Source: JAKRSE01 sp943369295 (GTDB lineage Bacteria > Armatimonadota > Fimbriimonadia > Fimbriimonadales > Fimbriimonadaceae). Taken from it: DNA of 64,000 bases. Numbering within the stretch: position 1 is the first letter of the stretch; the number at the start of each line of letters is the position of its first letter. Below are positions 34,484 to 43,839 of this stretch, piece by piece. The translations under genes were made by a program, and so were the position numbers. The notes below the pieces were generated by a model. That model had not been told where the DNA came from. It saw nothing but the letters and a program-made list of their open reading frames with translations, and did no database searches. The stretch covers positions 124,001-188,000 of the forward strand of contig CALRMU020000001.1 in assembly GCA_943369295.1 (NCBI GenBank), read 5' to 3'.

Positions 34484-35998
34484 TCACAAGGGGCGGAGCT
34501 CCGCACCCGACGGCCAGTCCACCTCGACCCCTCTCGCCACCAAAAGATCCCTCAATCCAGAAGTCTCCGCCACCGACCCCTCAATCTGCTGCGGAGTCTT
34601 GCCCAGCCTCAAACACTGAGCCGCCAGAACTCCCGCCGCTTCACCGATACACCACTCGACCGGATGAAGCCTGGTGCAGCCGTTGACAATATGAGTCACC
34701 CCGATGTTCTTGCAGGCCGGAATGAGATTGGTCATCCGCACCGGAACCAGGCACCCCAAAGGAATCTGGTAGGGCAGGGAAGAGATATCCAGGGTCGGGT
34801 CGCCGTTGATTCTGGGGTGAAGGTCCAGCCGATAAGCCCCAACAACGACACCATCGTTTCGTGGGGTCATCCGCTTGAGCCCAGGGTTCAGCTTGGCGGC
34901 AACATCCTGCTCCAACAGCCTCGTCACGGTTTTGGCTCGGCGGGGTTCACGAATGTAGGGGGCCATGGCAAAGCCATCATCCGTCCCCAAGATATCAGGA
35001 GCCATAAAGAAGCCCTTCTCCCCAATCTCGGTCTGCAGCCAGTAGAGCAGAGAAAGGGTCAGCTGTTTGGACTGGTAAAGGGTCTCCTTTTTCTCATCCT
35101 CCCCCAGCAAAACACTGCCCTCAAGCAGGTCATTTTGGGGCCAGTTGACCAAAGAAATCGGCAGAGGCTTTTCCACCCAATGGTTTGGCCAAACAATCTG
35201 CCTGTAGCTAAACCACCCCAAGCCGCTGTCAACAAACAGGGGCAGGCTGGTGGGCTGGCCGGTTTGGACGTTGGGGTAGGTGAAGCTCAGCAGATGCCCT
35301 GGCCAATTGGGCGGAGTGTAGCTGCGCCACCGGTCGTATTCGGCTGGCTTATCAATCGTGTGGTCGGCGCCTTTTTCGTAGCCGAAGGCGGCACACCACG
35401 TCAAACCCTGCTGACACCGCTCGTCAGCGACTTCGGGGGCATCTGGCTCGCCGGTGTCGGCTCTGCTTTCACTGCCCACCACATGTTCGGCGCCAGAGAG
35501 AACCAGTAGATCGCCTAACTCCGTCGCATCCAAAAACATGTCGGCTTCAAGCCGATGAGTTTCGGTTTCAAGAGCAATGATGCGGTCGCCCTTCACCTCT
35601 GCCCTCAACGCCGGACCCTTAACGCGAGCTAGCTGGCCCGCCTCCGCCAGCATCTCTTCCAGAATCATCACGCTGATTCTGGGGTCGTGGCAGATTCGGC
35701 TCACCCAGCCTCCGCCGGGGTTCAGTCGAGGGTTGGCCTTCGCCGCGTCGGTCATGGACAGGGTTCGATAGTGAGCCCGAATCCTCTCTCTAAAGTCGCG
35801 GTACCGGCAGGTCGAGCCGAACTCCTCAATCCAGGGGTGCTCATCCGGAGGAACCGCCTGACTCGTCATCTGGCCTCCCACCCACTCGTAATCGGTGATC
35901 ATGGCCACCTGCAGGCCAAGATCGAGAAGCTGCAGAGCGGCAGAACAGCCCCCCAGGCTGTCACCGCAGATGACGACATCGACTTTGATTCGGTCCAT
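34484..35998 (-). CDS. FAD-dependent oxidoreductase
   Basis: A 504-residue flavoprotein. The N-terminal Rossmann motif reads DVVICGDSLGGCSAALQLLDLGLQVAMI, with GDSLGG replacing the usual GxGxxG; GGGWVSRICHD, FLDATELGDLL and GEAAGVLAAQCLRLGKTPQQI are family motifs of the FAD_oxidored group. Homologues in Planctomycetes and Armatimonadota are often linked to sugar metabolism; the substrate is unknown. No signal peptide. It precedes the nuclease gene by 17 bases. Confidence 0.85.
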   Translation of the reverse strand: MDRIKVDVVICGDSLGGCSAALQLLDLGLQVAMITDYEWVGGQMTSQAVPPDEHPWIEEFGSTCRYRDFRERIRAHYRTLSMTDAAKANPRLNPGGGWVSRICHDPRISVMILEEMLAEAGQLARVKGPALRAEVKGDRIIALETETHRLEADMFLDATELGDLLVLSGAEHVVGSESRADTGEPDAPEVADERCQQGLTWCAAFGYEKGADHTIDKPAEYDRWRSYTPPNWPGHLLSFTYPNVQTGQPTSLPLFVDSGLGWFSYRQIVWPNHWVEKPLPISLVNWPQNDLLEGSVLLGEDEKKETLYQSKQLTLSLLYWLQTEIGEKGFFMAPDILGTDDGFAMAPYIREPRRAKTVTRLLEQDVAAKLNPGLKRMTPRNDGVVVGAYRLDLHPRINGDPTLDISSLPYQIPLGCLVPVRMTNLIPACKNIGVTHIVNGCTRLHPVEWCIGEAAGVLAAQCLRLGKTPQQIEGSVAETSGLRDLLVARGVEVDWPSGAELRPL

Positions 35999-36013
35999 AT
36001 TTATTGCAAAAAG

Positions 36014-36358
36014 TTAGGCGTTGGGGCCTGTTCTTACAGAGTCAGGAAAATCTCTATAGAGGCCGGATCGAAAGTTTTTGACCCGCCTAAAAACCTCGGC
36101 GTGGTGGGTTTCAAATTCTCCATCGCGGGTAGCGGCATGGCTAAAGGCTTCGTCCAGCTGGGCCAGATCTTTGGTTTCAATCTGGATAAACCATTCGCCC
36201 AGTTCGCTTGGGCCAAAGCCCAGTTTGCGTCTCTGCACCCTGTAGCCTTCAATCAGGCTTTTGCTTTTCAGAAATCCAAGGTAGCCATTCAAGGCTTTGC
36301 AGAACTCAAGGTCGCCTACCCCGCTGGCAAGGTCCACCCAGATGGCGTAGGTGTTCAT
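36014..36358 (-). CDS. DUF6614-like small protein
   Basis: A 114-residue alpha/beta protein (YAIWVDLASGVGDLEFCKALNGYLGFLKSKSLIEGYRVQRRKLGFGPSELGEWFIQIETKDLAQLDEAFSHAATRDGE...) that resembles the DUF6614/dimeric ferredoxin-like barrel group. No catalytic residues can be named. It is the first gene of the minus-strand run and lies 15 bases upstream of the FAD oxidoreductase, so the two are probably cotranscribed. The family assignment rests on memory of the motif pattern. Confidence 0.55.
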   Translation of the reverse strand: MNTYAIWVDLASGVGDLEFCKALNGYLGFLKSKSLIEGYRVQRRKLGFGPSELGEWFIQIETKDLAQLDEAFSHAATRDGEFETHHAEVFRRVKNFRSGLYRDFPDSVRTGPNA

Positions 36359-36508
36359 ATCAGTTCAAATGCTACCCCTGGCAGCCTCTAAATTCCTTAG
36401 CACACTGAGGCATCAGATGGCGTGGTCTGCTGCAGGTCAGTTTTGTGGATTTTCTTTGTATCGATATTGGTCTCATGAAGCCTGGCGGCCCTTGCACAAG
36501 CGTTTGCC

Positions 36509-37921
36509 GTGGGCTATGCTCAAGCAGTCATGGCATCGGGCGAATCTCATCTCGACCACTCAAAAGCAGACAGCAAACTGGGCCTCCCCGGTTCAATCCG
36601 CCGACCCATCAACGTCACCATGATCGGTGCCGGGTCCGGGTTTACCAACGCGGTGCTGAAAGATGTCGTCCTGATTCCTAACCACCAAGGAGGCGAGCTG
36701 CGCCTGATTGATGTGGATGCCGAGCGGTTGGAACTCAGCCGCGGCCTGATGGAAAAGATTCTGGAAAAGACGGGCCAATCTCACCTCTGGACCCTGAAAG
36801 CCAGCACAGATCGTCGTGAGCTTCTGCCGGGTACTGACTACATCGTCAACTCTATCGAGGTCAGCGGAATTGATTGTGTTAGGTGGGATAACGATATCCC
36901 TCTTAAGTACAGGGTTAGCCAAAACATCGGAGACACCATCGGCCCAGGCGGCCTGATGAAGTCCCTCAGAACCGTCCCCGTCTACCTTCAGATTCTTAAA
37001 GATGCCGAAGAGCTTTGCCCCAACGCCTGGGTGCTTAACTACACCAACCCCATGAGCATCATGTGCCTGGCCGCCGCCCGCACCAGCCGCATGAAGACCG
37101 TAGGCCTCTGCCATTCGGTGCAGGGGACGAGCCAGATGCTGGCCGGCTACGCCGGGGTCGAGTACGACCAAATGCAGTGGACCTGCGCCGGGGTCAACCA
37201 CCTCGCCTGGTTTGTCGAACTCAACGGTCCCGACGGCCACAGCCTCTACCCCAAGCTGATGGAAATGGCGGCTGACCGTGAAAGCGAATTCGCCAAGGCC
37301 GAACCAGTCCGCAGCGATATGATGCTGCACTTCGGCGCCTTTATCACAGAAAGCTCTGGCCACCTTAGCGAGTACCTTCCCTACTACCGAAAGCGTAAAG
37401 ACCTTTTGGATAAATACACCGATACGGGCTACGGAGGCGAAGAAAGCTTCTATGCCAACAACTGGCCAAGCTGGAGGCAGAAGAACGACGACAACCGCCG
37501 CAAGATCATGGCGGGCGAAGCCGAACCCGATATCAATCGCAGCTACGAATACGGCGCCTGGATCATCGAGTCAATTGAAAAGCACGCCCCGACCTACATT
37601 CACGGCAACATGATGAATGAGGGCTGCATTGAAAACCTTCCTTCAGATGGCGTGATTGAAGTGGCCTGTTTGGTCAACCATAACGGGGTTCAGCCGATTC
37701 GTTACGGAAAGCTTCCTAAGCAGATGGCGGCCATCTGCGATTGGGAAATGCGAATGTACGATCTCGCCGCCGACGCCTGCATCCATCGCAGCTTCGCCAT
37801 GGCCGAGCACGCTCTGATGCTGGATCCCTTGACGGCTGCTGTCTGCTGTCCGGCCGAGATCCGGGCGATGGCGAAGGAGCTGTTTGAAGCCGAGGAAGCC
37901 TTCCTTCCTGGGTTTAAGTAG
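36509..37921 (+). CDS. Family 4 glycoside hydrolase (NAD/Mn-dependent)
   Basis: A 470-residue GH4 enzyme. The NAD-binding segment is INVTMIGAGSGFTNAVLKDV, NYTNPMSIM is a family motif, and Mn2+ is expected to bind the Cys of LCHSVQG and the His of GVNHLAW. These enzymes cleave alpha- or beta-glycosides by an oxidation-elimination mechanism using NAD+. The CHS(V) variant argues against a phospho-glycosidase, though I am not sure of the substrate. The start is either ATG 36509 or 36530. The last 18 codons with 200 bases of downstream DNA are duplicated at 38385-38640. Confidence 0.85.
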   Translation: MGYAQAVMASGESHLDHSKADSKLGLPGSIRRPINVTMIGAGSGFTNAVLKDVVLIPNHQGGELRLIDVDAERLELSRGLMEKILEKTGQSHLWTLKASTDRRELLPGTDYIVNSIEVSGIDCVRWDNDIPLKYRVSQNIGDTIGPGGLMKSLRTVPVYLQILKDAEELCPNAWVLNYTNPMSIMCLAAARTSRMKTVGLCHSVQGTSQMLAGYAGVEYDQMQWTCAGVNHLAWFVELNGPDGHSLYPKLMEMAADRESEFAKAEPVRSDMMLHFGAFITESSGHLSEYLPYYRKRKDLLDKYTDTGYGGEESFYANNWPSWRQKNDDNRRKIMAGEAEPDINRSYEYGAWIIESIEKHAPTYIHGNMMNEGCIENLPSDGVIEVACLVNHNGVQPIRYGKLPKQMAAICDWEMRMYDLAADACIHRSFAMAEHALMLDPLTAAVCCPAEIRAMAKELFEAEEAFLPGFK

Positions 37922-38121
37922 GCGTTTCGCTTGGGTCAACACCCCTTCCTTTCGTGAAAACGAGAGGAAGGGGCAGGGGATGGGGAGTCCGAGAAGGACT
38001 TTTCTGCTGGCTTTAACTTACGGGTGGGCGGGAACTGGCTTTCTGTAGATGCGGCATTCCCGGCCAGACCGGGGCACCGCTGGGCTCCTTATTCTTCAGT
38101 GACGGGGTGACCGGGGATGCC
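37868..38121. repeat. Direct repeat, copy 1 (GH4 3' end plus intergenic hairpins)
   Basis: Starts in the last 18 codons of the GH4 gene and includes a hairpin (CCCCTTCCTTTCG / CGAGAGGAAGGGG, about 37943-37972) and a downstream stretch about 85-90% identical to copy 2 at 38385-38640. The span 37922-38849 has no gene; it holds this repeat, an inverted-repeat element, the second copy and a hairpin pair. Confidence 0.85.
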
Positions 38122-38204
38122 CTGCTCGACCAGCTTGCTGTTGAGCAGGACAATCTTTGCTTTCAATGACTCAATTTCTCCCTTGACCAATTAGCCTGTA
38201 AAGT

Positions 38205-38317
38205 GTGCCACTGGCAGCGCCAGTGCAAACTCCGATTTCTTTTTGGATGAGGTCAAGTCGAGGAAATTCAGCAATAGAGAATCGGATTGCCTGAGGCACT
38301 GGCGCTGCCAGTGGCAC
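38205..38317. repeat. 113-bp inverted-repeat (MITE-like) element
   Basis: Perfect 22-bp terminal inverted repeats: left arm 38205-38226 begins GTGCCACTGG, right arm 38296-38317 is its exact reverse complement. Pairing continues imperfectly inward (CCGATTTC / GAATCGG). Each arm is itself a hairpin (ACTGGC / GCCAGT). The arm sequence recurs singly at about 44072-44093 and 44232-44253. No transposase in it. Confidence 0.75.
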
Positions 38318-38384
38318 AGGTTTGCCAAGGAAGCGCATGTGAATCACCAAGGAACAGGGAAACAGGTTCTCAGAGCCACTGGCT

Positions 38385-38640
38385 ATGGCCAAGGAGCTGT
38401 TTGAAGCCGAGGAAGCCTTCCTTCCTGGGTTTAAGTAGTCGGTTCGCATGGTTCAAAACCCCTTCCTTTCGTTAAAAACGAGAGGAAGGGGCAGGGGATG
38501 GAGAGTCCGAGAAGGACTTTTCTGCTGGCTTCAGCTTGCTGTCGGGCGGGGAACTGGCTTTCTGTAGATGAGGCATTTCCGGCCAGACCGGGGCACCGAC
38601 GGGCTCCTTATTTTTTAGTGACGGGTGACCGGGGATGGCC
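38385..38640. repeat. Direct repeat, copy 2, with a GH4 tail remnant
   Basis: Second copy of 37868-38121. It carries the last coding segment of GH4 (KELFEAEEAFLPGFK-stop in the plus frame) without any upstream gene body, then the hairpin and the rest of the repeat. The tail is therefore a non-functional gene-end duplicate. Confidence 0.8.
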
Positions 38641-38749
38641 TGCAAGGCAGCCCCGGAGAAAGGGCAAAGTCCAGTTGATTCTAAAGAAGAACCACCGATT
38701 TAGTCTCGCCCCCCAGTCAAAGTTGAGATAGCAAAGTGTATGGTTTTTT

Positions 38750-38825
38750 CACGGCTCAGAGAGCCGTGGCACCCTCACGGCAAGGTGGTTTTGGGTGCCA
38801 CTTGTCTGTGACCAGTGCAAGAAAT
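38750..38825. repeat. Paired hairpin repeat (first copy)
   Basis: CACGGCTCAGAGAGCCGTGG followed about 27 bases later by GGTGCCACTTGTCTGTGACCAGTG and CAAGAAAT: two stem-loops of a repeat family found again at 42546, 42729 and 43840. Confidence 0.8.
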
Positions 38826-38849
38826 AGTTCGAAAACTAGACGTTTTCCC

Positions 38850-39353
38850 TTAATCAGCCCGCCTCAGAAAACCGATCACGGGCAGCGGCTTTGAGCCTTT
38901 GCTAAACACCGCTCCGCTCTTGCCAAGACTTACTTCTGCTCTCCGAACGGTCACCCCATCCAGCTTCCTGGCCTCCTTGCCACCCTTCATGTTCGCATGA
39001 GTCACCACAACTGATTCAGGGGACTTGACCTCTTCCACATAAGCTACGTGTCCGTAGGGGTTGCCAGGCCAAGCATCAAGAATCAGCAGATCCCCTTTCT
39101 CCGGAGTGCCAACAAGCGAAGCGTTAACAACACGCTTCGGCCACTCCTTGGCGTGGCGCCCGTAGGGCAGATCGAACTTGATTTCCCATCCCGATTCAGC
39201 GGCTCTTTCCGAGGCGTACCAGGTGCATTCACCCTTGGGCAGAGGCTTGGGAAGCATTCTGCGTAAGGCTGGGCGAGCGAGCAAGGCTCCACCGACGGCC
39301 AAGACAGCGACAAAGGCGGCTCCCCCCAAGAAAAAGGCTTTGCGCCGAGGCAT
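38850..39353 (-). CDS. Membrane-anchored CHAP-domain amidase
   Basis: A 167-residue protein with one N-terminal membrane helix (residues 7-27) and a CHAP domain: catalytic C43 in GECTWYASERA and H102 in NPYGHVAYVEEV. CHAP enzymes cut peptidoglycan peptide or amide bonds. The ATG at 39353 was chosen because MPRRKAFFLGG starts the membrane anchor; the longer frame adds a non-conserved leader. It is divergent from the M48 peptidase gene, whose ATG is 112 bases away. Confidence 0.82.
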   Translation of the reverse strand: MPRRKAFFLGGAAFVAVLAVGGALLARPALRRMLPKPLPKGECTWYASERAAESGWEIKFDLPYGRHAKEWPKRVVNASLVGTPEKGDLLILDAWPGNPYGHVAYVEEVKSPESVVVTHANMKGGKEARKLDGVTVRRAEVSLGKSGAVFSKGSKPLPVIGFLRRAD

Positions 39354-39465
39354 CTTCTTCAGTCTATCCCTTCTAGGGCCGACAATCTGGCTATTCTGAA
39401 AGCACCTACAAAAAAGTAAGATTTCCTTAACACTGCTCAAGTCTGCTATTGGCAATAATAATGGA

Positions 39466-41334
39466 ATGAGAGCGGTCTGCTCCTTACTTTTGGTTCTCGT
39501 TGCCTGCCTCGGGGCTGCTCAGACGGTCCGGCCGATGGAATCCCCCACAAGCCTCCTGAGGGAAGTGAGGCGAGAAGCTAAGAAGCAGAACCTAGATTGG
39601 CCGCAGCTAATCGACGGAGAGACCGGCACTTACTTATTCTTCACTTCAGATAAAGACAACGCAGATCTTACCGTTCTTAGCACATTGAAGCAGGACGATG
39701 CTCTTAAGAAGCTTCAGGAGACGGCCCTAGTTGTCGGTCTGCCAAAAACTGATTTCTTTGTGCGAAGCGGAACAGATACAAGCACCGTTGATATGGAGTT
39801 CAACGATGCGATGACAGTCACAAAAACATCTGGCAGTTTTGTCTTTCCAGTTCGAAGATTGATAGATGAAATTGAGAAGAGAGAGTTCCCTCAGCCGATT
39901 CGTGTTGCCTTTCTCGGAAGCTTAGACATGGCCCTTCTGAAGGGTGAAGCAGAACCTAAGACACTGGGCAGCGGATGGACTTTAATGTCCAAAGAAGACG
40001 CACTGAAGTGGGAAACTTTTAGTGTTAAAGATTCCGTTGCTTCTTGGTCGCCCATAGCTGGCTGGGTGCTGCTTTTGGGGCTGTCAGGGTTTCTGATTGG
40101 ACTGTATGCTGCAACTATCCGAATGCTGATAGGTGCTTATAAGAAATCAAAAGTAGAAGCGCCGGTAAGCCAGCCACTTTTAACGCCAGAAGAAGTGCAG
40201 GCCAAATACGACGAAACAGCAAATAGGCCTTGGTGGAAGAAAGCAGCTCCGATGGCGCCACTTCTCATCGTAGCCCCTGTGCTTCTTGCAAATGTTCTTG
40301 ATCTAGACTTGGACTACTATCTTAAGCAGGCAGCTTATGGTCTGCCTGTTCCAATTTTCGACTATGTGACGCCAAGATCGATGGTTTGGGTCTTCGCGCC
40401 AATGCTCTTAGCCCTGCCTCTCTTGATTATCCTGAATCACAAAAATCGAAGGATCAAAGAGCAGAGTGGTGAGGTCACCCCTCAAGAAAAAATCGATAAG
40501 GCTGTGATGTCGCGCATAATGCCAATGATGTATGCAATGGCAGCAATGTCTTTTCTCTATTTGATAATTTTAGCTTTTCCAGGCGTCTTTTCGAATATTC
40601 CAAGACCATATCGTCTAGCACCAATATTCCTTTTAATAGGGGCCGGTTTCCTTTGGAGTGCTGTAGTTCATTTCAAGACGAGAAATATTGAAAAAGGTGA
40701 GGATCTTAAGGAAGATGATCCTATCTTTGTTGAAGCCAAATCCATCGGACAGAGAGCCGGTGTTCAAGTGAAGAAAGTAAGGCTGAAGGAAAGCGATTCT
40801 GCCAACGCCTGGGCTACCTTCTACGGAACAGTAGGGGTCACCTCTAAACTTAAAGAAGAGTTTAACGAAGAGGAGATTCGCGCAATCCTAGCTCACGAAG
40901 TTGGCCACCTAAAAGGAATGGATGTCCCTCGCCTCTTCTGGACAAGCCTTGTGCTGCTGCTAACTTGGCTGGGGCTGGTTCTCTGGATAGGAGCCATGGA
41001 CAACAGCATCGGCAGGGTAGTGCGGGCTTTCTCTTTTATGATCAACATCTTTGTTCTGCCTGTGATCCTTGGCTTCCTGATGGCTCCAGCCAGGCACAAG
41101 GCGGAGCTGGCCGCTGACCGGTTCGCGGTTGAAGTCACAGGCGACCTGGATCTGGTCGCCCGGACCTTGATCAAGATTCACGACATCAATCACTCCCCCC
41201 ATCGGCTCACTGCCTGGGATGAACGAATGTCTTCCCACCCAGCCCTCACGACTCGACTCAAGAAGCTGTATGAGTCTCAAGGGCTTACCCCGCCCGAAAC
41301 TCATTCAGCATACAAAGAACCTTCGACGGATTAG
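39466..41334 (+). CDS. M48 family membrane metallopeptidase
   Basis: A 622-residue protein with signal peptide (MRAVCSLLLVLVACLGAAQ), a 180-residue exported N-terminal region, and several membrane helices (about residues 186-210, 258-275, 300-322, 350-372, 380-398). The catalytic zinc motif is H477-EVG-H481 in LAHEVGHLKG, and the third ligand region is RHKAELAADRFAVE. It is related to HtpX/CAAX-type M48 peptidases that act in membrane protein quality control. The long exported N-terminal domain is not recognised. Confidence 0.88.
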   Translation: MRAVCSLLLVLVACLGAAQTVRPMESPTSLLREVRREAKKQNLDWPQLIDGETGTYLFFTSDKDNADLTVLSTLKQDDALKKLQETALVVGLPKTDFFVRSGTDTSTVDMEFNDAMTVTKTSGSFVFPVRRLIDEIEKREFPQPIRVAFLGSLDMALLKGEAEPKTLGSGWTLMSKEDALKWETFSVKDSVASWSPIAGWVLLLGLSGFLIGLYAATIRMLIGAYKKSKVEAPVSQPLLTPEEVQAKYDETANRPWWKKAAPMAPLLIVAPVLLANVLDLDLDYYLKQAAYGLPVPIFDYVTPRSMVWVFAPMLLALPLLIILNHKNRRIKEQSGEVTPQEKIDKAVMSRIMPMMYAMAAMSFLYLIILAFPGVFSNIPRPYRLAPIFLLIGAGFLWSAVVHFKTRNIEKGEDLKEDDPIFVEAKSIGQRAGVQVKKVRLKESDSANAWATFYGTVGVTSKLKEEFNEEEIRAILAHEVGHLKGMDVPRLFWTSLVLLLTWLGLVLWIGAMDNSIGRVVRAFSFMINIFVLPVILGFLMAPARHKAELAADRFAVEVTGDLDLVARTLIKIHDINHSPHRLTAWDERMSSHPALTTRLKKLYESQGLTPPETHSAYKEPSTD

Positions 41335-41505
41335 GGCCTGCCTCGTAGAAGAGAACGCACCCCAAGGCCCCGCCTCTGGGTCTATAAGGAGCCATCCCTT
41401 GGTCGGGCTGTGATACATTCGTAGACTTAGAAAGGTGCTGGCTGCAGCCACAAAACTGCCGAAGAGAGAGATAAGAATGTTGAAGCCAGGTTTTGAATTG
41501 AGCGC

Positions 41506-42534
41506 ATGAGCAAAAGACAAGCCGCTCTTACGGCAGCAGCCGTTTATCTGCCAGAAGAAATTTTGGGCAACGATGCCCTCGCCGAACTCTATTCGGGGTG
41601 GTCGGCGGAAAGGTTTGAATCGAAAACCGGCATCAAAGAGCGCCGTGTGGCGAGGGTGGATGAATTCACTTCAGACTTGGCGGTCTCGGCTGCCAACAAG
41701 CTTTTCGCCCAAGGGGTTGTCAACCGAGAAGACATCGACTTCATTCTTCTCTGCACCCAGACCCCCGATTACTTTTTGCCCACAACCGCCTGCCTGGTGC
41801 AGGAACGGTTAGGAATCCCCACAACGGCCGGAGCTCTGGATTTCAACCTGGGCTGCAGCGGCTATGTTTACGGACTGGGCTTAGCAAAGGGCTTGGTGGA
41901 AACGGGCCAGGCCAACCGAGTTCTGTTCATTACTGCCGACACCTTCACCCGTCTGGTCCACCCCCTCGACCGCAGCGTGAGGACGATTTTTGGAGATGGA
42001 GCCTCTGCGACCCTGATTGAAGCGGTGGAAGAAGACGAGGTCCAGATCGGCCCCTTCGTCTACGGAACCGATGGCAGCGGCGCGGCTCATCTTATTGTCC
42101 CTGCCGGGGCAATGAAAGAGCCTCGCAGCCCAGAAACAGCGGTGGAGATTCAAGGAGATCACGGCTCAATCCGCAGCCGAGAAAGCCTTTACATGAACGG
42201 GCGCAGAGTCCTTAACTTCGGGGTGGATACCGTCCCCAAAGTCATCGACGACCTCTGTGCCAAGGCCGGAAAGACGAAGGACGACTTCGATCTCTTTCTT
42301 CTTCACCAAGCTAACGAATACATGCTTCGGCAGCTTCAGGTCGCGTGTGACATCCCCGAAGAGCGTATGCCCATTGCTATGCAGTGGTGCGGCAACACGG
42401 TCAGCTCCACCATTCCTCTGGCTCTCTGTTCCTGCCTTGAAAATGGCAGCCTGAAGCCAGGGATGAACCTGATGATGGTTGGCTTTGGAGTCGGTCTCAG
42501 CTGGGGAGCCGTTCAGGTTCGCTGGAAAGGCTGA
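41506..42534 (+). CDS. fabH: 3-oxoacyl-ACP synthase III (FabH-like)
   Basis: A 342-residue thiolase-fold condensing enzyme with the FabH triad: C117 in LGCSGYVYGL, H267 in LHQANEYM and N297 in GNTVSSTIP. It starts fatty-acid synthesis by condensing an acyl-CoA with malonyl-ACP. Length and motif order match FabH; a specialised FabH-like acyltransferase is also possible since no other fab gene is adjacent. Part of its 3' coding end is duplicated in the repeat region downstream (42917-42982). Confidence 0.9.
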   Translation: MSKRQAALTAAAVYLPEEILGNDALAELYSGWSAERFESKTGIKERRVARVDEFTSDLAVSAANKLFAQGVVNREDIDFILLCTQTPDYFLPTTACLVQERLGIPTTAGALDFNLGCSGYVYGLGLAKGLVETGQANRVLFITADTFTRLVHPLDRSVRTIFGDGASATLIEAVEEDEVQIGPFVYGTDGSGAAHLIVPAGAMKEPRSPETAVEIQGDHGSIRSRESLYMNGRRVLNFGVDTVPKVIDDLCAKAGKTKDDFDLFLLHQANEYMLRQLQVACDIPEERMPIAMQWCGNTVSSTIPLALCSCLENGSLKPGMNLMMVGFGVGLSWGAVQVRWKG

Positions 42535-42544
42535 TTGACTATCT

Positions 42545-42913
42545 TCACGGCTCGTGGAGCCGTGGCACCCGCTCCGACATGTTTTCAAGGGTGCCACTGG
42601 TCCGTGACCAGTGCAAGAAATCGCTTGAAAGTTAACTGGTTCCCAGTTCTATTTGCGGGCTGCCAGCAGCAGAGAGGGAAGAACTCGGCCTACTCAAAGT
42701 CGGGTTAACCAGCTCTATGTGGATTTTTCACGGCTCAAGGAGCCGTGGCACCCGCTCCGACATGTTTTCAAGGGTGCCACTGGTCCGTGACCAGTGCAAG
42801 AAATCGCTTGAAAGTTAACTGGTTCCCAGTTCTATCTGCAGGCTGCCAGCAGTAAAGAGGGAAGAGCTCGGCCTACTCAAAGTCGGGTTAACCAGCTCTA
42901 TGTGGATTTTTCA
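42545..42913. repeat. Two tandem 184-bp repeats, each with paired hairpins
   Basis: Unit 1 (42545-42728) and unit 2 (42729-42913) are nearly identical. Each has CACGGCTC...GAGCCGTGG, then GGTGCCACTGGTCCGTGACCAGTG, the CAAGAAATCGCTTGAAAG block, and a shared tail ending in CTATGTGGATTTTT. The span 42535-43044 has no gene. Confidence 0.9.
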
Positions 42914-42916
42914 CCC

Positions 42917-42982
42917 GGCAAGAGGGTCAGCTCCACTATGCCTCTTGCTCTGTGTTCCTGACTTGAAAATGACAGCCTGAAG
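42917..42982 (+). pseudogene. Duplicated tail fragment of the fabH-like gene
   Basis: 66 bases matching 42391-42456 of the fabH coding region with about eight differences (starts GGCAAGAGGGTCAGCTCC versus GGCAACACGGTCAGCTCC). It sits directly after the tandem hairpin repeats. No intact reading frame is expected from it. Confidence 0.75.
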
Positions 42983-43044
42983 TCTCGGTTTGTCCAGCCT
43001 CAGTTGACCCCCCAAGGCATAGCCATTCACGCACAAAAATCTAA

Positions 43045-43707
43045 TCAGGAATCGACAAAAACGTCTATCCAAATCCTGTCAGAATCATCCCATCTTGCGA
43101 CAGCAAGAGCACCTCTCAGCCACAACTCAACCTGTGGTTTATAGGGATCAATGCGTTGAATCTCATCGGGGCAGAGCGGAGTGAGGCAATAGCCTTTGAC
43201 TTCAAAACTCGCCGCGAGGGTGTACAAAGCTTCTTTAAGAAACTGCATTGCTTCGCTTTTAAGTCCGCGTGAATCATAGGCGAACTTGATATAGAGGTCA
43301 CCTAGCTCTTCAAGGATCGGGCCCGACCAGCGAATCTCTTCATTCGTCATGGCCCGCCTGATAATGTTGATCGGGTAGGCAGGGACTTCAATGCCACAGG
43401 ATTGGCAGCCTCGGGCCAAGGCATCGTTCACCAGCGCCCTAAGTTCATCGTCCGTTGCCTGCAAAACGTCCGGAACGAGATACATTCCTTCGTGATGCCG
43501 TTCCGATTCAATGCAAAACTTGACACGGGCCAGCACCTCATCTCCGCAGGGCAGGGGAGCAAAGGCCTCGGCCAACCGGTCGGGGTGGCGTCGCAGATCA
43601 GCCAGAACACCAGCCATATCGTCTGGCGACTTGAAGAGTGGAATCGTTGGCTGATCCAATAACCTGTGCCAAAGGTCAAGCCAATCTTGAATGGATGATT
43701 CTGCCAT
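43045..43707 (-). CDS. Hypothetical protein between repeat arrays
   Basis: A 220-residue soluble protein starting at MAESSIQDWLDLWHRLLDQPTI, with helical N- and C-terminal parts and a CQSCGIEVP motif that could be a zinc site. No family recognised. The frame is open further upstream (to 43842), but that part would run through a repeated hairpin, so I prefer the ATG at 43707. It is isolated between two repeat arrays. Coding status is supported by a long clean frame only. Confidence 0.55.
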   Translation of the reverse strand: MAESSIQDWLDLWHRLLDQPTIPLFKSPDDMAGVLADLRRHPDRLAEAFAPLPCGDEVLARVKFCIESERHHEGMYLVPDVLQATDDELRALVNDALARGCQSCGIEVPAYPINIIRRAMTNEEIRWSGPILEELGDLYIKFAYDSRGLKSEAMQFLKEALYTLAASFEVKGYCLTPLCPDEIQRIDPYKPQVELWLRGALAVARWDDSDRIWIDVFVDS

Positions 43708-43839
43708 GCTCTTTGCTCCAGCCTTGTCAGAATCTACCAGGAGATCGGTTGGAATTTGTGTGGTCAGCGCCAACCTTCGCAGTTTGCCTCGCTCGAGTGC
43801 CGGACAAGAACACTGGATATGAGATTTTGATGGACGTTT

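Noticed and set aside
34664..35509. Plus-strand ORF of 281 codons opposite the FAD oxidoreductase
   Set aside because: The minus-strand frame has strong flavoprotein motifs; the plus frame is an antisense shadow.
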